Shown here in pieces: positions 1 through 7,243 of a stretch of DNA of 12,291 bases. The notes under the pieces are model-generated. The model worked only from the letters and a program-made list of their open reading frames with translations, was not told the DNA's origin and ran no database searches. The translations under genes were made by a program, and so were the position numbers. The DNA lies in NCBI GenBank assembly GCA_002448395.1, contig DJXS01000105.1, positions 1 through 12,291 on the forward strand, in the 5' to 3' direction. The first letter of the stretch is position 1. Each line of letters begins with the position of its first letter. Source of the stretch: Lachnospiraceae bacterium UBA6998. GTDB lineage: Bacteria > Bacillota > Clostridia > Lachnospirales > Lachnospiraceae.

Positions 1-2248
1 CCTTGAAGACAAGATCAGTTCCGCCCTGAGTGAGTGTAAGGGGAGCGGGAGATACCTTCCCCGTTCCGGCGAGCAGTCCCGCCGCCTTAAGTGCGCGGGG
101 CTCCGCTGTGGGAATCCTGAGCTCGTCAAAGCCCAGTTCGTGTCCGGAGGGAAGTCCGCAGCACTCTGCTTTGAGAACATAGCTTATTGTGAGAAAACAG
201 CGGCCCTTTTCAGGAATAGTGAAAGCAAGCGGTATCTGAGCAGAGGCATGAGGGGCTATGGAAGGAATATCCAGAGAGCCCTGAGCGATCATGGAGCCGT
301 CGAGGGTCAGGGACCACGCGGCGCTTATACAGCAGGCAGGATCCTTGAAATCCAGATGGTTTTCTATGGTGAGGAGCTGCCGGTCGGGGGAATAGGAAGC
401 GCGCAGAGGTCTGTGGACGTTTTTGTACTCCATAAGGCCGGTGTGAGGTGTCCTGTCCGGATAGACAAGGCCGTCCAGGCAGAAGTTGCCGTCGTGCTGA
501 AGTTCGCCGTGGTCGCCGCCGTACCAATACATCGCCTTTCCATTGTCAGCCAAGCCTTTGTAGATGGCGTGGTCGCACCACTCCCAGACGAAGCCGCCGC
601 AGAGGGCGGGGTATTTCTCGGTAAGATCCAGATACTCTTTGAAATCGCCGGGGCTGTTGCCCATGGAGTGGCAGTATTCCACAAGCAGAAGAGGCTTTTC
701 AGGGTTGTTGTCCAGATAGTCCGTGACTTCATTGAAGCCCGGGTACATGCGGCCGACGATGTCGATGTTCGACATGTCGTATTCGCGGTCGAAAGCAGCG
801 TAGTAGGCGCTCTCGTAGGTGGTCAGCCGCGAGGGGTCTGTCTGTTTGGTCCAGCGAAGCGCTGTCTCGAAGGTGCACCCGTAGCCGCATTCATTGCCCA
901 TGGACCAGACAAGGATGCAGGGGCGGTTGCGGTTTCTCAGGACCATAGAGCGGATCCTGTCCAGTGTCGGCTCGATGAAATCGGGATTGTCGGCGATCCT
1001 GACATGAGCCCTGCGCATGCGCTCGTTGTAATCGTCCTCGTTGAAGGAGAGGGGACCTGTGCCGTGGCTTTCGTTGTCCGCTTCGTCGATGACATAGAAT
1101 CCCATTGCGTCGCAGAGCTGGTAGAACCAGGGCGAGTTTGGATAGTGGCTGGCGCGGACAGCGTTGAAGTTGTGGGCCTTGATCATCTGCAGATCCTTCA
1201 TGGTCTGATCGATGGTTATGACCGCGCCTGTGAGCGGGTCAGATTCGTGGCGGTTGACGCCCCGGAAGGTGATCGGCGCACCGTTCAGAGTCAGAACGAG
1301 ATCACGAATTTCGACACGGCGGAAGCCGACTTTTTCTGTGATGACTTCGCTGCCGGTATCCATGATCAGGGTGTAGAGGACGGGATCTTCCGCGCTCCAC
1401 AGAGAGGGCTTGTCCACGTGGATGGAGACAGGCTGATCCGGTCCGGGAGCGAGGGATTCGGCGAACAATGTTTTGCCATCCGGGCTCTGCAGTGTGAGGC
1501 GGACCGGGATGGGAGAGCCGCTGAATTTAAAGCGGAGCCTCAGTTCAGCATCCGAGAAGTCCTCAGAAAGGTCCGTTTCGACAACATAGTCGACGATACG
1601 CTCCTTGGGACGGGCCAAAATATACACGTCCCGGAAGATCCCCGAGAAGCGGAACTTGTCCTGGTCCTCCAGATAACTTCCGTCGCACCATTTGAGAACA
1701 AGCACAGCCAGAAGGTTTTCGCCCTCTTTCAGGAGATCTGTGATGTCGAACTCAGCGGTGTTGTGGGAGACCTGGCTGTAGCCGACGAAGGAACCGTTGA
1801 GCCACACGTAGAAGCATGAGTCCACTCCCTCGAAGTTCAGGAAGGAGAGCGGCGCTTTGGGATTGGGGTGCCACTCAAAACGGTGCAGGTAGGCCCCGCA
1901 GGGATTGTCCTGAGGGACGTAGGGCGGGTCGAAGGGGAAGGGATAGCGGATGTTGGTGTACTGATTACTGTCGTAACCGCGCATCTGCCAGCAGAAGGGC
2001 ACCTCCTCCTTGGCCCACCACTTGCCGGCCTCATAGTCCGGCAAATAAAAATGATCCTGCAGATCATGGATGCTGGGATACCAGGCGAAGTGCCAGGGAC
2101 ACCCGCTCAGCATCTGCAGGCGGTCCGAACTCTCTCTGTGCCAGGGCAGCATATCATTGCGGGCAGAGCAAGGGACAAAGTAAGCCCTGTCCGGCATGGT
2201 ATTCAGATGGAGGACAGAGAGGTCCTCGTAGAGTCTTGGAACGATCAA
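1..2248 (-). CDS. lacZ: GH2 beta-galactosidase (LacZ type), 3' end beyond left edge
   Basis: This enzyme hydrolyses terminal beta-D-galactosyl bonds, for example in lactose or LacNAc, in the cytoplasm. I translated the minus strand by hand: 749 codons are open to the window edge. E. coli LacZ has about 1020 residues, so roughly 270 C-terminal residues (the small-chain domain) lie outside. Visible family motifs are NRHESDP, SHYPNSPWFYQLCD followed by VIDEADNESHG, VWSMGNECGYG with the acid/base Glu453 (E461 in E. coli), and LLVEYCHSMGNS with the nucleophile Glu524 (E537 in E. coli). I chose the TTG start at 2248 because AAAGGGGG lies 8 nt upstream and the protein then begins MIVPRLYEDLSVLHLNTMPDR, as I recall for clostridial relatives. 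The first in-frame ATG (2197) lacks a good SD and would cut 17 residues. The gene diverges from the AraC regulator at 2475, a usual arrangement for an inducible glycosidase. The family is certain; substrate preference is not. Confidence 0.95.
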   Translation of the reverse strand, partial: MIVPRLYEDLSVLHLNTMPDRAYFVPCSARNDMLPWHRESSDRLQMLSGCPWHFAWYPSIHDLQDHFYLPDYEAGKWWAKEEVPFCWQMRGYDSNQYTNIRYPFPFDPPYVPQDNPCGAYLHRFEWHPNPKAPLSFLNFEGVDSCFYVWLNGSFVGYSQVSHNTAEFDITDLLKEGENLLAVLVLKWCDGSYLEDQDKFRFSGIFRDVYILARPKERIVDYVVETDLSEDFSDAELRLRFKFSGSPIPVRLTLQSPDGKTLFAESLAPGPDQPVSIHVDKPSLWSAEDPVLYTLIMDTGSEVITEKVGFRRVEIRDLVLTLNGAPITFRGVNRHESDPLTGAVITIDQTMKDLQMIKAHNFNAVRASHYPNSPWFYQLCDAMGFYVIDEADNESHGTGPLSFNEDDYNERMRRAHVRIADNPDFIEPTLDRIRSMVLRNRNRPCILVWSMGNECGYGCTFETALRWTKQTDPSRLTTYESAYYAAFDREYDMSNIDIVGRMYPGFNEVTDYLDNNPEKPLLLVEYCHSMGNSPGDFKEYLDLTEKYPALCGGFVWEWCDHAIYKGLADNGKAMYWYGGDHGELQHDGNFCLDGLVYPDRTPHTGLMEYKNVHRPLRASYSPDRQLLTIENHLDFKDPACCISAAWSLTLDGSMIAQGSLDIPSIAPHASAQIPLAFTIPEKGRCFLTISYVLKAECCGLPSGHELGFDELRIPTAEPRALKAAGLLAGTGKVSPAPLTLTQGGTDLVFK

Positions 2249-2474
2249 AATAGGAACCCCCTTTCTGTTTCGATTTGTAAAATGGTTACTAATTCCCCTA
2301 TTAAAAAGCATAGCGAAAAGGAATTCAGAACCATATAAACGAACCGACTCAAAATCTGCACTAACCGATACAGGAACTGTACAGGTATGGAAAAGGGAAG
2401 AAAGAGTAATACAATAAAGACGAGGGAAACAGTTAAGCGAGGGGTTGTTTTGATCAATTACGGGTAATAGAAAC
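2249..2474. promoter_or_regulatory. Divergent promoter/operator region between lacZ and the AraC regulator
   Basis: This 226-bp AT-rich gap holds no gene. Towards the regulator there is a possible sigma-70 promoter: TGGAAA at 2388-2393, a 16-bp spacer, and TACAAT at 2410-2415. Just upstream of its -35 lies a direct repeat of ACAGG (2370-2374 and 2381-2385), spaced one helical turn apart, which includes the palindrome CTGTACAG (2377-2384). Towards lacZ I see only possible -10 boxes (TTTAAT at 2305-2300, TATGCT at 2312-2307) without a good -35. This would fit an activator-dependent promoter. The SD of lacZ is AAAGGGGG at 2264-2257. The SD of the regulator is poor (GGG at 2462-2464). Promoter calls here are by eye. 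Confidence 0.45.
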
Positions 2475-3398
2475 ATGGGAGAAAATAAGAAAGAGAACGA
2501 AGTTCTGGGGAAAGATCTGTATGTGAATTCAGGATATCTGTTCAATACAAGGGTGCCTTTCAAGGAGAAAAAGATGCCGCTCCGAATTCTGAGCGCAGGG
2601 ACTTATCAGCTGTTCACCTGGCCTAAGCTTCCGACTTGGAGGCCTAAGGGCAGAGTGGACTGGCAGATCATTTATATCGCGGCCGGAGAGGGGCATTTTA
2701 TGCTGGACGGGCAGGAGGTCATCGTGCCTGCAGGCAACATGGTACTGTACCAGCCCAAACAGCAGCAGAAGTATTTCTACTACGGGAAGGACCGCACGCA
2801 GGTGTGGTTTGTGCATTTCACGGGAAGGCAGGTTAAGAGTATTCTGAAGCACTATGAGATCCCGCTGGACGGGTATATCCTGCACACGGGGATCTCACGG
2901 GAGTACGAGGAGTGCTTTCGCAAGATGCGCGACGAGCTGATAAAGTGCTCCTGGGGCTACGAGGAGATGCTGACGTACCTTTTCCGGGAGCTGATGCTGA
3001 TGATCCATCGGCGGATGACGGAGGCCATGCCGCAGGTCTCGGGATTCATCCAGGAGGAGATCGACCGCGCGAAGGCCTATTTCGAGGAACATTATAACGA
3101 GGAGATCAGCATTGAGCAGTATGCGGCGTCCCGAAGTATGTCTACAAGCTGGTTCAATCGGAGCTTCCGCGGCGCTGTGGGTACATCGCCGATGAAGTAT
3201 ATTCTGGATATCCGGATCCGCAATGCGCAGGTGCTGCTGGAGACGACGGACTATTCCATAGCCAACATCGCGGCAGTGATCGGCTACGACAATCCGATGT
3301 ACTTCAGCAGGATGTTCCGGAAGGCGAAGGGAATGTCGCCGGCTAAATACAGAAAGACTTACAGGGAGAAGTTCCTGGCAGACATACCGAAGGACTAA
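2475..3398 (+). CDS. AraC/XylS-family transcriptional regulator
   Basis: A 307-residue regulator, the usual AraC-family length. Residues about 40-118 form a cupin-like sugar-binding N-terminal domain (WQIIYIAAGEGHFMLDGQ, VPAGNMVLYQP, VWFVHFTG). Residues about 195-297 form the C-terminal double helix-turn-helix: first helix pair around 212-231 (ISIEQYAASRSMSTSWFNRS), second around 261-282, with the family signature SIANIAAVIGYDNPMYFSRMFRKAKGMSPAKYR. It is expected to bind DNA as a dimer and switch on genes when its ligand is present. Divergence from the beta-galactosidase at 2248 makes that gene its most likely target, perhaps together with the downstream PTS; this is inference. The SD is weak, suggesting low expression. 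A terminator overlaps the stop codon, so transcription is probably separate from the PTS gene. Confidence 0.9.
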   Translation: MGENKKENEVLGKDLYVNSGYLFNTRVPFKEKKMPLRILSAGTYQLFTWPKLPTWRPKGRVDWQIIYIAAGEGHFMLDGQEVIVPAGNMVLYQPKQQQKYFYYGKDRTQVWFVHFTGRQVKSILKHYEIPLDGYILHTGISREYEECFRKMRDELIKCSWGYEEMLTYLFRELMLMIHRRMTEAMPQVSGFIQEEIDRAKAYFEEHYNEEISIEQYAASRSMSTSWFNRSFRGAVGTSPMKYILDIRIRNAQVLLETTDYSIANIAAVIGYDNPMYFSRMFRKAKGMSPAKYRKTYREKFLADIPKD

Positions 3399-3422
3399 AA
3401 GGAGGGCGCGCCCTCCTTTTTT
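3397..3422 (+). terminator. Intrinsic terminator overlapping the AraC stop codon
   Basis: A perfect 24-nt palindrome (3397-3420) centred on GCGC has arms AAAAGGAGGGC/GCCCTCCTTTT. Six Ts end it at 3422. The first As belong to the TAA stop (3396-3398). The stem is GC-rich, so termination should be efficient. Confidence 0.85.
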
Positions 3423-3452
3423 GCCGGATTTATTCGTATTATAATTATAGAG

Positions 3453-3493
3453 TGGTATAGTATCCCGGGGGTCGTCCTGCCCCGGAAAGGAGG
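3453..3493 (+). promoter_or_regulatory. Extended -10 promoter, leader hairpin and SD of the PTS gene
   Basis: TGGTATAGT (3453-3461) matches an extended -10 element; the -35 is weak. A second possible -10, TATAAT, lies at 3440-3445. The short leader contains a GC-only hairpin: CCGGGG (3465-3470) pairs with CCCCGG (3480-3485) around a 9-nt loop. It is immediately followed by the strong SD AAAGGAGG (3486-3493). Only 5 nt separate the SD from ATG 3499. The hairpin has no T-run, so it is not a terminator, but it abuts the ribosome site. Confidence 0.5.
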
Positions 3494-3498
3494 AAATC

Positions 3499-5029
3499 AT
3501 GAAATATCTGCAAAAGCTAGGCAAGGCGATCATGCTGCCGGTGGCCTGCCTGCCTCTTTGCGGCATTCTTATGGGCGTAGGGTATCTGCTGTGTCCGGCT
3601 TCCATGCAAGGCGGCGAGATGACGGGAGCAGTGCCGATGATCGGTATGTTCCTTGTAAAGGCGGGCGGAGCGCTGATCGACAATATCGCGGTATTGTTCG
3701 CGGTGGGCGTCGGCGTCGGAATGGCGGACGAGAGGGACGGCACGCCGGCAATCGCTGCGCTTGCCTCATGGCTGATGATCACGACGCTTCTGAAGCCGGA
3801 TAACGTGAAGCCGATACTTGAGATGTTTTCAGCTAATGAATCTGCACTGCTGGCTTTTGTCAAAATAGAGAACCCGTTTATAGGTATTCTTTCGGGTCTC
3901 ATAGGAGCATGGAGTTTCAACCGCTTCAAAGACACATCGCTTCCTGAGTGGCTGGCGTTTTTCAGCGGGAAAAGAAGCACGATCATCGTGTCCGGACTTG
4001 TGTCAGTAGCTGCCTCTGCTGTTTTGATGGTCATTTGGCCGACGCTGTTCGGGGGACTGACCGGGCTGGGACTCTGGATCGTCGGAATGGGAACTGCGGG
4101 AGCAGGAATATACGCTTTTTTGAACAGGCTGCTGATCCCGGTAGGTCTGCACCACGCGCTGAACAATGTCTTCTGGTTTGACACGATCGGGCTGGGAGAT
4201 ATCACACACTACTGGGCGGGGCATACGTCGGCGGACGTCTCCTGGTCGCTGGGGAATGTATATGTCGGGATTCTTCCCCTGCATGATGTTCGGAGTTCCG
4301 GGAGCGGCTCTTGCGATGGTACACTGCGCGCCCAAAGAAAAGAGAAAAGCTGTGATCGGAATGGTCGCGTCCACTGCGCTGTGCGCTTTTGTATGCGGTA
4401 TCACCGAGCCTTTTGAATTTTCGTTTATGTTCGCAGCACCGGTATTGTATTTTGTGTACGCGGTTCTGTACGGGATTTTCAGCTATATAACAGTTCTGAG
4501 CGGATTCCGGGCAGGGTTTGCGTTCTCGGCGGGAGCGACCGACCTGATGTTCTCGGCCTCTCTTCCCGCGGCTCAGAAGACATGGCTGATCATTCCTCTC
4601 GGGGCAGCAGCATTTGTAACTTTCTATCTGGTGTTCCGTTTTATGATCACGGCGTTTGATCTCAAGACGCCCGGGCGGGAGGACGACGCCGGTTCGGGGT
4701 CAGGCACCACTGCCGCAGCCGGCACCACTACCGCTGCGGGGTCAGGCACCGCCGCCGATACGGCTGCCGCGGCGCGAGAGCCTGTGATCGTGGAGGGCTG
4801 CGATCTGAACGCAATACTGGATGGACTCGGCGGCAGGCAAAACATAGATACTTTGGACAACTGCGTCACCAGACTTCGTGTTGAGGTGAAAGACTCGGAG
4901 GCGGTCAAAGATGATGTGCTTAAGGTAGCAGGCGCTAAGGCAGTCGTCAGGACCGGAGCGAACAGTGTTCAGGTGGTGATCGGCCTCAAGGTCCAGAAAG
5001 TGGCGGATGAATTGAGAAAGATGATGTAG
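3499..5029 (+). pseudogene. PTS IIC-IIB sugar permease, N-acetylglucosamine/glucose family, frameshifted
   Basis: This is a membrane permease that imports and phosphorylates a hexose; the IIC and IIB sequence is closest in pattern to the NagE/GlcNAc group. The first frame runs from 3499 to residue 251 (SWSL, 4249-4251). The family-typical continuation GMYMSGFFPCMMFGVPGAAL lies in the +1 frame from 4253 to the stop at 5027-5029. Removing one G from the GGGG run 4251-4254 restores a 509-residue protein. It contains IIC (about 1-385, GLHHALNNVFWF with His218/His219, GITEPFEF with Glu303), a Gly/Ala/Thr-rich linker (about 392-431) and IIB (about 433-509, LDNCVTRLR with phospho-Cys455). No IIA domain is present, so a separate IIA must serve it. 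There are no other lesions, so the shift is either recent, programmed, or a sequence error. As read, the first frame gives a 305-residue truncated product without IIB. The substrate (GlcNAc against glucose) is not settled. Confidence 0.85.
4695..4756 (+). repeat. In-frame repeats in the PTS interdomain linker
   Basis: The linker DNA holds an exact 14-nt repeat (4695-4708 and 4737-4750) with a period of 42 nt. An imperfect 18-nt tandem unit coding for GTTAAA/GTTTAA starts at 4703 and at 4721. All periods are multiples of three, so repeat-number changes would alter linker length but not the frame. Confidence 0.7.
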
Positions 5030-5049
5030 GATAGGGGCTCTATGAGCAT

Positions 5050-5108
5050 AAAAAATCTCCGGTGTGATTTGCGGACATATGTCTGTAAACCACACCGGAG
5101 GTTTTTTT
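5050..5108. terminator. Bidirectional terminator between convergent PTS and membrane-protein genes
   Basis: CTCCGGTGTG (5057-5066) pairs exactly with CACACCGGAG (5091-5100). The 24-nt interior contains a nested GACATATGTC palindrome. Seven Ts (5102-5108) follow on the plus strand, and six As (5050-5055) give the matching U-run on the minus strand. It can therefore stop the PTS transcript and the opposing gene, whose stop codon (5109-5107) lies in the T-run. Confidence 0.9.
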
Positions 5109-7074
5109 ACTCTGATGTTTCTATATTGATATGCTCTCTGAGGAATCCTTCGGGATCCCAGTCTTCAGGGATCTCATGCTCGAAACGAAGATCCAGTGTG
5201 ACTTCTCCATCAGGAGTCTCGATCCGGTACATGAAGAGAGCGACATCTTCGGTGGATTTGCGCATTTTCCCGGTGCCTGCCATCGACAGGAAATAGACAG
5301 TGTTGTCTTCTAATAAGAACTGCGCGCGGCCCGTTTCTACGGCAGGCTCTATATAGTTCCCGCGGTCATTCTCATTTTCAAGGGCATAATCGATCCATTC
5401 TTCATAGCCGCCGAGATCCTCAACAGAACTGTAAGCCAGATAGTTAAGATCGAGCTGCATCAGAGGATCGCCGTAACCGCCGTACTCACCGATGCCGAAA
5501 GCGGCGAGATTCTTGTAAAAATTTCTGCTGTATTTGAGATCACCGAGATCGGAAACATCGATCTCCGCTGAGCAGTTGTTAGGGCTGTTGTAGACGCGCG
5601 ATTTGGTGAACAGGTGTCTGCTCGCATCTATGGCCTCGAAATCCTCTGTATGGAAAGTCAGCATTCCGTAGAGATTTGAAAGAGCTTCTTTACCATCCGC
5701 GACTTCGTCTCTTTCGCACCGGCACACCGCAATAAAGGCGGATCCCAGCGGCTTCTGCTCAAAGGAATACACATCGAGGATCTCGCGGCCGATACTGTCT
5801 TTATAAGTGACCGTCAGGTATGTTACATAGTGGTCAGCAACTGCGGCCATCTCTATTTTGCCAATTTTACAGTCATTGTAATTGTCCTTGGAGAAAGAAT
5901 CCGGATCAGTAAAACCGCGGATCACCGCTTCGAAGAATTTGCCCTGATCAGCCAGCTGTGGAGGAAGCAGGATATCCGGCATGCCGTAAGGATTGGCGTC
6001 TTCGGGATCGGCGTACATGATCGTATAGCCAAGGTCTTGGTAAGAGTCCGTGTTCATGTAACCGAGAGTGATCCATGTAGGATACACGCTGCTGTAGAAG
6101 AGCTTCTTTCTCTCATCCGCCGGCTGCTCCGCAGTCCCGAATAAGGCTTCCGGGGCGATCACACACAGTTCATTATATCGGGCAGAATCTTCGGACTGTT
6201 CGTAGGAAGCAATATATTTCGGCGTGTAGAAGTCGCTGTAATCGTATCCGTAGTCTGCCAAAATATCGCTTCCCGAATTTCCTTTCCCGCTGTCATCGCC
6301 GCCGACAAAGACGGGCGGATCGACCGGAATGTTGTCCGGGCCTGTAGCTGCATTCCTTATGAAGAAGAATGTGCCTGCTGTAATTAAAATCGTAATGACG
6401 ATTACGAGAGAAAGAATGAGAACAGGGTTTCCTTTACTGCGAACAGCCGGTTTAGCCTGCATTGATTTGCGGACGCTCTCGTAGGTGGAAGTAGCCTTTT
6501 TGACACCGGCGGATACTGCGGAACGGGAGCGGCTTGCGCCGCTCTTTCGCCTGAAGCGTGACCGGCTGCCGGAGTTTACGCCTGACTGGGTGCCGGAGCC
6601 CGTATTGCTTGCATAGCTGGTGGGGCCTTGCCCGCTCAGGATATCCCAGGCTTCGCTGCGTCTGGAAGTCCTGTTCGAAGCATGGCTCGCGACGGGACGG
6701 GAGCTGCGGCTGCCTGTCCGATTGAAGCTGCTGCTTGTGTGACCAGAGCTGCTGCCTGTCTGATCGGAGCCATTGTCCTTTCGTTCGATCTCAGTGCCCG
6801 GTTTCTCCGGAAGCGCGCCGGTGAGCTGCTGATCTGAGACGTAAGGCACCATGCCGGCTTTCCACAGGAAACTGCGGGTCTCTTTGGATACCTGTAGAGA
6901 AGTTCCGTCGAGGCCCATATCGGGGGCCATGAGTTTGCGCTCCCAGGCCTTGGATTCTTCGTCTCTTAAATAGGACGGATCCTGCCTCGAAACAGATATA
7001 TCTGTCAGATCCTCATACGGCCATCCGTTCGTATTCATTTTTTCTGAATAGTTCGCGTCTCGATCTTTTTCCAT
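5107..7074 (-). CDS. Single-pass membrane protein with disordered cytoplasmic tail and unrecognised outer domain
   Basis: I do not recognise the family. With the ATG at 7074 the protein has 655 residues; AAGGGTGA lies a few bases upstream and supports this start. The open frame extends 47 codons further to 7215, but that stretch contains the likely promoter and has no SD. Residues 1-95 may be folded (MEKDRDANYSEKMNTNGWPY onwards). Residues about 95-213 are Ser/Gly/Arg-rich and probably disordered, ending in a strongly basic stretch (SRSRFRRKSGASRSRS). One membrane helix follows at about 218-240 (VLILSLVIVITILITAGTFF). The remaining 415 residues are acidic, Tyr-rich and predicted outside the cell by the positive-inside rule, with five Cys. 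There is no signal peptide, sortase motif or enzyme motif that I can name. It lies 169 bp downstream of the nuclease-like gene on the same strand. Confidence 0.8.
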   Translation of the reverse strand: MEKDRDANYSEKMNTNGWPYEDLTDISVSRQDPSYLRDEESKAWERKLMAPDMGLDGTSLQVSKETRSFLWKAGMVPYVSDQQLTGALPEKPGTEIERKDNGSDQTGSSSGHTSSSFNRTGSRSSRPVASHASNRTSRRSEAWDILSGQGPTSYASNTGSGTQSGVNSGSRSRFRRKSGASRSRSAVSAGVKKATSTYESVRKSMQAKPAVRSKGNPVLILSLVIVITILITAGTFFFIRNAATGPDNIPVDPPVFVGGDDSGKGNSGSDILADYGYDYSDFYTPKYIASYEQSEDSARYNELCVIAPEALFGTAEQPADERKKLFYSSVYPTWITLGYMNTDSYQDLGYTIMYADPEDANPYGMPDILLPPQLADQGKFFEAVIRGFTDPDSFSKDNYNDCKIGKIEMAAVADHYVTYLTVTYKDSIGREILDVYSFEQKPLGSAFIAVCRCERDEVADGKEALSNLYGMLTFHTEDFEAIDASRHLFTKSRVYNSPNNCSAEIDVSDLGDLKYSRNFYKNLAAFGIGEYGGYGDPLMQLDLNYLAYSSVEDLGGYEEWIDYALENENDRGNYIEPAVETGRAQFLLEDNTVYFLSMAGTGKMRKSTEDVALFMYRIETPDGEVTLDLRFEHEIPEDWDPEGFLREHINIETSE

Positions 7075-7159
7075 GAGAATCACCCTTGCGGAATACTCGT
7101 GCACTCCTGAAAACCGGGAAACTGTATCCGGGAACCGGCCTTGGACCGTTCCCGCTCTC

Positions 7160-7168
7160 ATTGTACCA
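7160..7168 (-). promoter_or_regulatory. Extended -10 promoter for the membrane-protein gene
   Basis: On the minus strand, TGGTACAAT (7168-7160) matches an extended -10 box. The -35 position is weak. Transcription would begin near 7153, leaving a leader of about 80 nt before ATG 7074. This suggests the gene can be transcribed separately from the upstream nuclease-like gene. The rest of the 7075-7243 gap shows nothing I can name. Confidence 0.45.
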
Positions 7169-7243
7169 TAGCATCTGCGCGGTAGTTGATATTTGTGCAC
7201 GAAATGAGATAACATGGAAGGGAAGGTTTTACAGGAGGAATGA

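Noticed and set aside
140..1819. A 559-codon open frame on the plus strand, and a shorter overlapping frame at 1868-2338
   Set aside because: Both lie opposite the beta-galactosidase, whose minus-strand translation carries all GH2 motifs. Their products look random and match no family; such long antisense frames arise from GC-rich third codon positions.
2261..2275. Possible CcpA (cre) catabolite-repression site upstream of lacZ
   Set aside because: Aligned to the TGWAANCGNTNWCA consensus in either orientation, the segment has too many mismatches.
2895..4205. A 436-codon open frame on the minus strand
   Set aside because: It is antisense to the C-terminal part of AraC and the IIC part of the PTS gene, spans their terminator, and has a low-complexity product with no family resemblance.
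4166..4255. An independent start for the second half of the PTS gene at 4166
   Set aside because: The codons from 4166 to 4252 give an Arg-rich non-family peptide, and the same DNA codes for conserved IIC residues in the first frame. Similarity begins only at 4253, so this is the downstream part of one broken gene.
4249..4258. A classical -1 programmed frameshift (X XXY YYZ) site
   Set aside because: The needed shift is +1, and the CTG GGG AAT context is not a slippery heptamer. A downstream stimulatory structure is not evident.
7075..7215. 47-codon N-terminal extension of the membrane protein
   Set aside because: There is no SD before 7215, the stretch contains the extended -10 promoter, and the ATG at 7074 has a proper SD.
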